Below, one piece after another: positions 1-6,901 of a stretch of 14,129 nt of DNA. Source of the stretch: Limisphaerales bacterium (GTDB taxonomy: Bacteria; Verrucomicrobiota; Verrucomicrobiia; Limisphaerales; UBA11358). Made by a program: the position numbers and the translations under genes. The stretch spans positions 6,954 to 21,082 of the forward strand of contig PKZR01000254.1 in the NCBI GenBank assembly GCA_003133815.1, written 5' to 3'. Each line of letters begins with the position of its first letter. Position 1 is the first letter of the stretch. The notes under the pieces were generated by a model, which ran no database searches, was not told the DNA's origin, and was given only the letters and a program-made list of their open reading frames with translations.

Positions 1-1475
1 GTGAGACCTTTCAGATTTTTGCGCGTCTCGTCGAGCTCGGCTTTCGTCTTCTCCATCTCCTCGCGGTGCTTGTTGATGTCGAAAAGCGAAATGCGGCGGA
101 TGCGGACCTGTAGCAGCTTTTCCACGTCCGCGTCCACGATGTCGCGGATGAGCTGTTTCTTGATCGGCTTGAAACCTTCATAAACACTGGCGAAAACCGC
201 CTCATTCGTCTTGCACTTCTCAATCAGCTTGTAAATGCGCTCCTCGATGAAAATGCGTTCCAGCGTGCGGTAATGCAACTCGTCGAGCAGGTTCTTCTCT
301 CGCAACTCCAGTTCGCGCTTGAGGATGGCGACAAGTTGATCCGTGTTCTCGCGGAGAATCTCCGACACCGTCAATTCTACCGGCCGGTTGTTCTTGATTA
401 CCACGATGCGGCTGGCGATGGACACCTCGCAATCCGTGAAGGCGTAGAGCGCATCAATCAACTTCTCCGCGTCCACGCCCGCGTGACAGCGGATTTCAAT
501 CTCCACATCTTCGGACGTAAAATCGTTGATGGACTTAACTTTTAACTTTCCTTTTTGCACCGCGTCTTCAATCGAAGCAATCAGCGATTCCGTCGTGGTC
601 GTCGGCGGGATTTCCTTGATGACCACCGTGGATTCATCCTTCGTCTTGATCTTGGCGCGGACTTTCACCGAGCCTTTGCCGTCCTGATAATCGCGCGCGT
701 CCATCAGGCCACCGGTCGCAAAATCCGGCAGGCACTTGAACGGCTGTTTCTTGAGGATGGCGATTTGCGCCTCCAGCAGCTCCGGAAAATTGTGCGGCAG
801 GATGCGCGCACTCAAGCCGACCGCGATGCCTTCCGTGCCCAGCATCAAGTTAAGCGGCAATTTACACGGCAGCGTCACCGGCTCTTTGTTGCGCCCATCG
901 TAGCTCGGAATAAAATCCGTGATGGCGTCATTGAAAACCTCCGTGCGCGCGAGTTCCGTCAGCCGGCACTCGATGTAGCGCGCCGCCGCCGCCGGATCGC
1001 CCGTGAAGATGTTGCCGAAATTTCCCTGGCCCTCGATGAGATACCGCTTGTTCGCCAGCACCACGAGTGCGTCGCCGATGGACGCGTCGCCGTGCGGATG
1101 ATACTGCATCGTGTGACCGACAACGTTGGCCACCTTGATGAAGCGCCCGTCATCTTTTTCGTGCAGCGCCCAAAGAATGCGCCGCTGCACCGGCTTCAAG
1201 CCGTCCGCCAGATTCGGAATCGCGCGGTCCCGGATGACGTAGCTCGCGTAATCCAAAAACCCGCGATCCACGCGCGTGTGCAAACCGAAGCCGAGTTTTT
1301 TCGGATCAAACGGCTTGTGGACGATGCTCGTTTCGATGGCCTCAGCGACGACGTGATCCACGCCGTTGCCTTTTGCGTCGGCGGATTTTTTTTTGGTTTG
1401 TGCAGGCGCGATAGGTTGCACACCTTCGATTGGCAATTCTGGCTGACCGGAGTCTTTTTTACGTTTTGCTGACAT
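1..1475 (-). CDS. parC: Topoisomerase IV / gyrase subunit A (ParC/GyrA type), C-terminus outside window
   Basis: This is the DNA breakage-reunion subunit of a type IIA topoisomerase, which with ParE relaxes or decatenates DNA during replication. The frame is open from the ATG at 1475-1473 to the window edge, giving 491 codons; the C-terminal part is missing. After a charged, Lys-rich leader of about 60 residues come the family blocks: GFLDYASYVIRDRAIP (72-87), GLKPVQRRILWA (92-103), the DNA-gate segment YHPHGDASIGD (125-135), and ARYIECRLTE with the Arg166-Tyr167 pair that carries the catalytic tyrosine. The position equal to E. coli GyrA Ser83 is Ala131. It lies 18 bases downstream of parE on the same strand, so co-transcription is likely. 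The upstream bases are A/T-rich with no clear Shine-Dalgarno. GyrA and ParC cannot be separated firmly without the C-terminal domain. I prefer ParC because the partner resembles the Chlamydia/Bacteroidota-type ParE. Confidence 0.93.
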   Translation of the reverse strand, partial: MSAKRKKDSGQPELPIEGVQPIAPAQTKKKSADAKGNGVDHVVAEAIETSIVHKPFDPKKLGFGLHTRVDRGFLDYASYVIRDRAIPNLADGLKPVQRRILWALHEKDDGRFIKVANVVGHTMQYHPHGDASIGDALVVLANKRYLIEGQGNFGNIFTGDPAAAARYIECRLTELARTEVFNDAITDFIPSYDGRNKEPVTLPCKLPLNLMLGTEGIAVGLSARILPHNFPELLEAQIAILKKQPFKCLPDFATGGLMDARDYQDGKGSVKVRAKIKTKDESTVVIKEIPPTTTTESLIASIEDAVQKGKLKVKSINDFTSEDVEIEIRCHAGVDAEKLIDALYAFTDCEVSIASRIVVIKNNRPVELTVSEILRENTDQLVAILKRELELREKNLLDELHYRTLERIFIEERIYKLIEKCKTNEAVFASVYEGFKPIKKQLIRDIVDADVEKLLQVRIRRISLFDINKHREEMEKTKAELDETRKNLKGL

Positions 1476-1493
1476 CTTAAAAATTGAAAAAGT

Positions 1494-3341
1494 TTACTCC
1501 TCCACCGGCACAACGAGGCTGTCCATGATGTAATCTTTGCGCTCCGGCGTGTTCTTGCCCATGTAAAAATTAAAGATCGGCCCGGACTCAGCACGCGGCG
1601 CGTATTCGACCTTGCTCGTCCGCATTTCCTTCCCAATGAACTGCTGAAATTCTTTTGGCGAAATTTCACCGAGCCCCTTGAACCGCGTGATCTCCGGCTT
1701 GCCGCCGAGCTTCGCGGACGCGGCGTCGCGCTCAGCCTCACTGTAGCAATAAATCGTCTCGGCCTTGTTGCGCACGCGGAACAAGGGTGTTTCCAAAATG
1801 TAAACGTGCCCGTCGTGGACGAGTTGCTCGAAGAACTTGAAGAAATACGTGATCATCAGGTTGCGGATGTGCAAACCGTCCACGTCTGCGTCGGTCGCGA
1901 GGATGACCCTGTCGTAGCGCAGGCCCTCGGTGTTGTCCTCCACGTTGAGCGCCTGCATGAGATTATACATCTCGTCGTTTTTATACATCACATCGCGCTT
2001 GAGATCCCAAACGTTGAGCGGCTTGCCTTTCAGCACGAACACCGCCTGGTTGTTCACGTCGCGGCAGCTCGTGATGGAACCGGCGGCGGACTGACCTTCG
2101 CAGATAAAGACCATCGTGCCCTTGCCCTTTTCCTTCTTTTTGTCGAAATGATTCTTGCAATCCTTCAACTGCGGAATGCGCAGCGTGATGGACTTCGCCC
2201 GTTCGCGCGCGAGCTTTTTCACGTTCTGCAATTCCTTGCGCAATTCCTGCGTGTCCTTGACCTTCGCCATGATCGTCTCGGCGATCTGTTTGTTGCGCTG
2301 GAAAAAATGCAGCAGTTCTTCGCGCACATTGTTCACGAGTTCGGTGCGGATTTCCGTGTTGCCCAATTTGTTCTTCGTCTGCGACTCGAAGACCGGGTCT
2401 TTCAGCCGGATGGCCACGGCGCCAACCATGCACTCGCGCACGTCGTCGCCTTCGTATTTGGTGTTGCCGTATTCGTTGACCGCCTTCAGCAAACCTTCGC
2501 GGAAGGCGCTGAGATGCGTGCCGCCGTCGCTGGTGTATTGGCCGTTGACGAACGAGTAAAACGTCTCGCCATAGCGCGAATTGCTGTGCGTGAAGCAAAA
2601 CTCCAGCGTCTTGCCCGCGTAATGCAGCGGCGCATAAATCGGCTCGCTGCCATCGCTCGCGATATCTTCCATCACCAAGTCCATCAGGCCATGCCGCGAC
2701 TGGAATACTTTCGGCTCGGCCAGTTCCGGCGTCTTGAGGATGAGCTTCAGCCCGGTGTTGAGATAACTGTAATGCCGCAGCCGGCGCTCGATGTGTTCGA
2801 GGCGGAACGCGCTCTCTTTAAAAATGCTTTCGTCCGGCTCAAACTCAATCAATGTGCCGTTCGGCTCCTTTGTCTTGCCGGAATCTTCTTTTTTTAATTT
2901 CCCGATTTTGAAGCTCGCCTCGGCGAACTCGCCGTCGCGATGGCTGCGGACGAAGAAGTTTTTCGACAGCGCGTTGACTGCTTTCGTGCCGACGCCGTTG
3001 AGGCCGACGCTGAATTGAAAGACCTCGTCATTGTATTTCGCGCCGGTGTTGATCTTGGAAACGCAGTCCACCACCTTGCCCAGCGGGATGCCGCGGCCGT
3101 AATCGCGCACCGCCACGCGGTTGCCTTCGATGTTGATCGCGACCTCCTTGCCGTGGCCCATGATGTATTCGTCAATCGCGTTGTCCACGACCTCTTTCAG
3201 CAGGACATAGCAGCCGTCGTCGGGATGCGCGCCGGTGCCGATGCGCCCGATATACATGCCGGTGCGCAGCCGGATGTGCTCCAGCGAGGACAGCGTCTTG
3301 ATCTTGCTCTCGTCGTAAATCGGTGTTTGTTTTTCAGCCAT
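1494..3341 (-). CDS. parE: Topoisomerase IV subunit B (ParE), ATPase and TOPRIM subunit
   Basis: This is the ATPase subunit of a type IIA topoisomerase, complete at 615 residues, close to the usual ParE length. The N-terminal GHKL domain shows IKTLSSLEHIRLRTGMYIG (14-32), the catalytic-glutamate block KEVVDNAIDEY (49-59, Glu50 and Asn54), DYGRGIP (80-86) and GLNGVGTKAVNALS (113-126). The transducer domain carries the QTK loop (321-323). The TOPRIM domain has EGQSAAGS (415-422), LKGKPLN (437-443) and DADVDG (484-489), then the RFKGLGE tail motif (553-559). The start HPDDGCYVLLKEV matches the Chlamydia/Bacteroidota-style second GyrB or ParE as I recall it. Oddities are Gln417 where most relatives have Asp in EGDSA, and Thr27 where Pro is usual. 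ATG at 3341 is the natural start, with no strong ribosome-binding site before it. parC follows 18 bases downstream. Confidence 0.95.
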   Translation of the reverse strand: MAEKQTPIYDESKIKTLSSLEHIRLRTGMYIGRIGTGAHPDDGCYVLLKEVVDNAIDEYIMGHGKEVAINIEGNRVAVRDYGRGIPLGKVVDCVSKINTGAKYNDEVFQFSVGLNGVGTKAVNALSKNFFVRSHRDGEFAEASFKIGKLKKEDSGKTKEPNGTLIEFEPDESIFKESAFRLEHIERRLRHYSYLNTGLKLILKTPELAEPKVFQSRHGLMDLVMEDIASDGSEPIYAPLHYAGKTLEFCFTHSNSRYGETFYSFVNGQYTSDGGTHLSAFREGLLKAVNEYGNTKYEGDDVRECMVGAVAIRLKDPVFESQTKNKLGNTEIRTELVNNVREELLHFFQRNKQIAETIMAKVKDTQELRKELQNVKKLARERAKSITLRIPQLKDCKNHFDKKKEKGKGTMVFICEGQSAAGSITSCRDVNNQAVFVLKGKPLNVWDLKRDVMYKNDEMYNLMQALNVEDNTEGLRYDRVILATDADVDGLHIRNLMITYFFKFFEQLVHDGHVYILETPLFRVRNKAETIYCYSEAERDAASAKLGGKPEITRFKGLGEISPKEFQQFIGKEMRTSKVEYAPRAESGPIFNFYMGKNTPERKDYIMDSLVVPVEE

Positions 3342-3410
3342 AGAAAATTGTGCGGCGGAGAAGATGCGGCAAACGCGGTGCGATTGAAAACAACAAATTA
3401 AAACGCCTTC

Positions 3411-3439
3411 TTGACGGTCTCTTGGCAGGAATGCAAAAT
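3411..3439 (+). promoter_or_regulatory. Possible sigma70-like promoter for holB
   Basis: TTGACG (3411-3416) and CAAAAT (3434-3439) are separated by 17 bases, in the space between divergent parE and holB. The -35 matches 5 of 6 consensus bases and the -10 matches 4 of 6. It would leave a leader of about 150 bases before holB. It was found by eye and could be chance. Confidence 0.22.
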
Positions 3440-3481
3440 CGCTTGTGTTTATGGTGTCACGATGCAGATTTACGCAGGGTT

Positions 3482-3524
3482 ACGAATGCCTCCAGTTTGG
3501 TTTCGAACCTCCGTTGGCATTCGT
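3482..3524. repeat. Intergenic palindrome, possible degraded dispersed repeat
   Basis: A perfect 9-bp inverted repeat, ACGAATGCC (3482-3490) and GGCATTCGT (3516-3524), surrounds a smaller GGTT-TCG-AACC hairpin (3499-3509). It lies between parE and holB, in a 258-base stretch (3342-3599) where I see no convincing gene. The adjoining text (ATTTACGCAGGG before, ATTCGTGGTTCA after) resembles common extragenic repeat wording. It is not followed by a T-run, so I do not call it a terminator. Confidence 0.4.
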
Positions 3525-3599
3525 GGTTCAATGACAATCCCAAACGGTTGATCGAGCATCACGCCAACTGGAAAAAGTACCTCGCCAAATCCAACAACC

Positions 3600-4625
3600 A
3601 TGAGTTTCAAAACTTTTGAAAAACAGACGCAAGGCGTTCAATTGCTGCAACGCTCGCTTGCCCGTGGAAGGCTCGGCCATGCCTATTTGTTTTCCGGCGA
3701 TACGCTGGAGCATTTGGAATCGCTCGCCCGCACTTTGGCAAAAACTTTGAACTGCCAGAATCCGGTTAAAGCCAAGGGCGCAGCGACCGATTGCTGTGAC
3801 GAATGCTTGAGCTGCCGGAAAATAGAAAGCAGCACTCATCCTGACATTCATTGGGCGAGGCCCGAATCCAAATCGCGCGTCATCACGATTGACCAGACGC
3901 GGGAATTGATGCAGCAAATTCAACTCAAGCCAGCCGAAGCCGAACACAAAGTCGCAATTATTGCAGCAGCCGACCGATTGAACCCGCAGGCCGCAAACGC
4001 CTTTCTCAAAACACTTGAAGAACCACCTGCCAAGTCCGTCTTGATTCTGCTTTCAACCGAACCGCAACGGCTTTTAGAAACAATCTTGTCTCGTTGCCTG
4101 CGCCTGAATTTTTCAGGCGAGGGCAAGCGTGAATTAAACCCAGCCGAAGCCGACTGGCTGGAAAAATTCGGCGGGCTTGCCGCCTCCGAACAAAAAAGCC
4201 TGCTTGGCCGTTACCGTTTGCTCGACGTTCTGCTGCAAAAACTCGCCGAAATCCGTTCGCAGGTTGATGAAAAACTTGCCGCCGTTTCGCCGCTCGAAAA
4301 ATACGGCGAAGTGGAAAAAGATTTGCGCGAGAAATGGGAGGACGAACTTGCCGCCGCGATTGAATCTGAATATCGCCGTCGCCGCGCCGATCTGCTTTTG
4401 CTCCTGCAATGGTGGCTGCGCGATGTTTGGTTGCATTCGCTCACCGCAGGAAATGATCTGCTCAATTTTCCAAAAGTTCCCGGTGCGGAAACCATCGCCA
4501 AACGAATTTCGCCGCGACAAGCCCTGCAAAATCTGCAAACACTTGAACAAACCCAACGGTTGCTTCACACAAACGTGCAGGAAGCCCTTGCACTCGAAGT
4601 CGGCTTGTTAAAACTACATTTTTGA
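3600..4625 (+). CDS. holB: DNA polymerase III delta-prime subunit
   Basis: This is the clamp-loader stator subunit of the replicative polymerase (341 residues). The family signature is clear: LGHAYLFSGD (25-34) at the Walker A position, without the GKT lysine, as in other delta-prime proteins. A zinc module follows with Cys52, Cys65/66, Cys69 and Cys72. Then come VITIDQTRELMQQIQLKP (94-111), NAFLKTLEEPP (133-143) and the SRC motif (164-166), whose arginine serves as the arginine finger. The C-terminal third (about 200-341) is the less conserved helical collar domain, with a charged stretch at 232-262. ATG at 3600 starts directly before the conserved N-terminus, with no clear Shine-Dalgarno. 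It is transcribed away from parE and is probably its own unit. DnaX/gamma is a less likely alternative, because the Walker A motif is degenerate and the length is short. Confidence 0.92.
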   Translation: MSFKTFEKQTQGVQLLQRSLARGRLGHAYLFSGDTLEHLESLARTLAKTLNCQNPVKAKGAATDCCDECLSCRKIESSTHPDIHWARPESKSRVITIDQTRELMQQIQLKPAEAEHKVAIIAAADRLNPQAANAFLKTLEEPPAKSVLILLSTEPQRLLETILSRCLRLNFSGEGKRELNPAEADWLEKFGGLAASEQKSLLGRYRLLDVLLQKLAEIRSQVDEKLAAVSPLEKYGEVEKDLREKWEDELAAAIESEYRRRRADLLLLLQWWLRDVWLHSLTAGNDLLNFPKVPGAETIAKRISPRQALQNLQTLEQTQRLLHTNVQEALALEVGLLKLHF

Positions 4626-4698
4626 CAATCCCGCAAACTTGGGCAAAACGTCTACTAACGAATAAACGGACATATTTCAGGCGGCTTTCGCACCGAAC

Positions 4699-4727
4699 TT
4701 GCAAATTCTGCCAATTCCAGCTTTAAT
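4699..4727 (+). promoter_or_regulatory. Possible promoter for the opgG operon
   Basis: TTGCAA (4699-4704) and TTTAAT (4722-4727) are 17 bases apart in the 110-base gap between holB and opgG. The -10 matches 5 of 6 consensus bases and the -35 matches 4 of 6. The expected transcription start would be only 1-2 bases before the ATG at 4736, which would give an almost leaderless mRNA. This is weak, by-eye evidence. Confidence 0.25.
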
Positions 4728-4735
4728 CGTGCAGG

Positions 4736-6325
4736 ATGTTGCGACTGACCTGCCTTTTCCTAATCTTCGAACTTGCGCTGGCCGACCGGATTGCCGCTGG
4801 CGCGGAATCCGCCGAGGTCAATCTGGATTATGTGGCGCAGCGGGCTCTTGAACGCGCGCAAAAGCCGTTTCATTCGCCGCGCGCCGATTTGCCCAAGGTT
4901 TTGCGTCAGGACAATCTTGATTATGACAAATATCGAGAAATCCGCTTCCGCCGCGACCACGCATTATGGACTGAGGATGACCTGCCATTCCGCATCGAGT
5001 TTTTTCATCCGGGCTACATTTATCAGGAACCGATCCGTGTGAACGAGTTCACGGCGTCGCATGTGCAGCCGATCCGCTTCGTGCAGGAATTTTTCGACTA
5101 TGGCAAACTGGACATCGCAAATCAGATTCCATCAAAAACCGGTTATGCCGGATTCCGCATTTTGTATCCGTTGAACCAGACGAATCAACTGGACGAACTC
5201 GGCGCATTTCTGGGCGCCAGCTATTTCCGGCTGCTTGGCAAAGACCAGCGCTACGGCCTCTCCGCGCGAGGGCTGGCGCTGAACTGCGGCGAATCGGACC
5301 GCCCCGAGGAATTTCCCATCTTCACCGACTGGTGGCTAGGCAAGCCGCAGCCGGGAGACGCGTCTCTGACTTTGTTCGCGATCCTGGATTCGGTCAGTTG
5401 CACAGGTGCCTATGAATTTCACATTTATCCAGGCGAGACGACGTTGGTCGACATTGACGCGGTCATTTATCTGCGCGAACAAAAGGAAATTCTGGCCGTA
5501 AAAACCAACGCCGAACCGGTCAAGACCATCTGCCTGGCGCCGCTGACGAGCATGTTCTGGTTCGGGAAAAATTCAGAGCGCAAGTTCGACGATTATCGTT
5601 CCGAAGTCCACGACAGCGACGGCCTGCTGGTGAAAATGGGCAGCGGCGAGACGCTCTGGCGTCCGCTCGACAATCCATCGGTGATGCGCCACCAGATTTT
5701 TTACGCGCCAAACATCAAGGGTTTTGGATTGTTGCAGCGCGAACGTTCTTTCGAGGCTTATCAGGACAGTTTTAATTTTTACCACCTTGAACCAAGTGTT
5801 TGGGTCGAGCCGCACGGTACCAATTGGAATAACGGCGATTTGCACCTGGTGGAATTGAGCACTGATTATGAAGGTCTGGACAACATCGTCGCTTTTTGGG
5901 ATCCGAAAAACAAACCCCCGCCGTTGCAGCCGTTTCGCTTCAGTTATACGCTCAGATGGCAAAGCCGCGACGCAGACATAAAACTTTCCGAAAACCGGGT
6001 GGTTTCCACGCGTATCGGCCTCGACCTTGAGCAAAATTGCGCGGATTGCCGGCAGATAGTGATTGATTTCACCGGACCCAAACTGGACGCCATTCCTGAG
6101 AATGCCCCTGAAAATGAGTGGCCCCAAGCCATCGCCAATTGCAGCACAAACGCGGTGATCTTGAACGACCAGATCGCCCCAAACCCCGATTTGAAAACGT
6201 GGCGCGTGATTTTGAAAATGCAGACCAAGCCCGGCAACGTTGATCCCGTTGACCTGCGCTGCACCCTGCAAAAAGGCACGAACATCCTGAGCGAAACTTG
6301 GACCTATCAATGGAGTCCGCCTTGA
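4736..6325 (+). CDS. opgG: Glucan biosynthesis protein OpgG (MdoG/GH186 family)
   Basis: This is a periplasmic protein needed for osmoregulated periplasmic glucan synthesis. The OpgG/OpgD family includes beta-1,2-glucan hydrolases (GH186). The 529 residues follow E. coli OpgG (511 aa) from end to end. Matching blocks include FRIEFFHPGYIY (85-96), LGASYFRLLG (159-168), YGLSARGLAL (173-182), APLTSMFWFG (268-277), the SEVHDSDGL block (289-297), NIKGFGLLQRERSF (326-339), DNIVAFWDP (382-390) and LSETWTYQW (518-526). The acidic region around Asp382 corresponds to where I recall the catalytic Asp of characterised members; I have not aligned it. Residues 4-17 form a short hydrophobic signal-peptide core, with cleavage probably near AGA (21-23). 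A TAA at 4724-4726 in the same frame rules out an upstream start. The next gene overlaps its 3' end by 16 bases. OpgD is the alternative name, but there is no visible twin-arginine signal. Confidence 0.92.
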   Translation: MLRLTCLFLIFELALADRIAAGAESAEVNLDYVAQRALERAQKPFHSPRADLPKVLRQDNLDYDKYREIRFRRDHALWTEDDLPFRIEFFHPGYIYQEPIRVNEFTASHVQPIRFVQEFFDYGKLDIANQIPSKTGYAGFRILYPLNQTNQLDELGAFLGASYFRLLGKDQRYGLSARGLALNCGESDRPEEFPIFTDWWLGKPQPGDASLTLFAILDSVSCTGAYEFHIYPGETTLVDIDAVIYLREQKEILAVKTNAEPVKTICLAPLTSMFWFGKNSERKFDDYRSEVHDSDGLLVKMGSGETLWRPLDNPSVMRHQIFYAPNIKGFGLLQRERSFEAYQDSFNFYHLEPSVWVEPHGTNWNNGDLHLVELSTDYEGLDNIVAFWDPKNKPPPLQPFRFSYTLRWQSRDADIKLSENRVVSTRIGLDLEQNCADCRQIVIDFTGPKLDAIPENAPENEWPQAIANCSTNAVILNDQIAPNPDLKTWRVILKMQTKPGNVDPVDLRCTLQKGTNILSETWTYQWSPP

Positions 6326-6897
6326 ATGCCGCGATTTTGCCCGACGCCTCCGGCCGGCTCGCCGGACGCCCGCTCGAAGAATGGAATGGCGCCTATGCGA
6401 AAGTGGAAAATTATTTCCACGCACTCCGCATCCGTAACAAGGTGCTTCTGGGAGACCTCGTCCTGCGCGTGCTCGAACGCGCACAGCGCCGCGCACCCGC
6501 CGAGCCGGACCGATCTGCCACGCAGATCGCCGCCGAGGAAATGGAGCGCATTGTAACCGAATGGTTCTCAGAGGTTCTTCAATCGCCGCCAACGAAAGCA
6601 GACAACTCGCTGTCCACGCGCGGACGTCTCGCACTGTTGCTTGCCGACATGCCGGGGAGATGGCAGGAACAATTCCTGCGCCCGGGTCCGTGGCCGGAGG
6701 AATTCACCAGCGCCATGCGCGAAGCTTTTTTGCGCGCCGGGCCGGATTTCCAGATTTCGAAAATGGCGCCCCGCCCGCTCGACCTCGGCCCCATCACGAC
6801 GCTCACCAACTTGGGGAGGTTTCCGTATTTCCGCATGGCTCTGATCTGGGTGCTGTTTGCCCTGATGTTAATCGTGGTTTTTATTCTGACCCACTAA
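6310..6897 (+). CDS. Unknown tail-anchored membrane protein in the opgG-opgH operon
   Basis: I do not recognise this 195-residue protein. It is mostly soluble and charged, with helix-like stretches at 23-91 and 105-142, then a Pro/Leu linker. One strong membrane segment follows (about 174-193, MALIWVLFALMLIVVFIL) with only two residues after it, so it is tail-anchored with the bulk predicted cytoplasmic. I choose ATG 6310 over an in-frame TTG at 6298; the ATG overlaps the end of opgG by 16 bases, and opgH begins 4 bases after its stop. The spacing implies translational coupling and a role with OpgG/OpgH. The opgH beside it lacks the roughly 140-residue cytoplasmic N-terminus of E. coli OpgH, so this protein might replace it in trans. 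I see no convincing sequence similarity between them, only a shared size and likely location. Confidence 0.8.
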   Translation: MESALNAAILPDASGRLAGRPLEEWNGAYAKVENYFHALRIRNKVLLGDLVLRVLERAQRRAPAEPDRSATQIAAEEMERIVTEWFSEVLQSPPTKADNSLSTRGRLALLLADMPGRWQEQFLRPGPWPEEFTSAMREAFLRAGPDFQISKMAPRPLDLGPITTLTNLGRFPYFRMALIWVLFALMLIVVFILTH

Positions 6898-6901
6898 AGC
6901 C

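Noticed and set aside
1806..2897. 363-codon open frame on the plus strand opposite parE, and a 305-codon frame at 555-1472 opposite parC
   Set aside because: Both are antisense to well-supported topoisomerase genes and show no domain-like sequence; GC-rich codon use leaves the opposite strand open.
3350..3619. 89-codon plus-strand frame upstream of holB
   Set aside because: It runs into holB in another frame, covers the intergenic palindrome, and shows no recognisable protein pattern.
6298..6309. TTG start at 6298 for the protein between opgG and opgH
   Set aside because: The in-frame ATG 12 bases later is a better start codon and still gives the overlap with opgG; the four extra residues add nothing recognisable.
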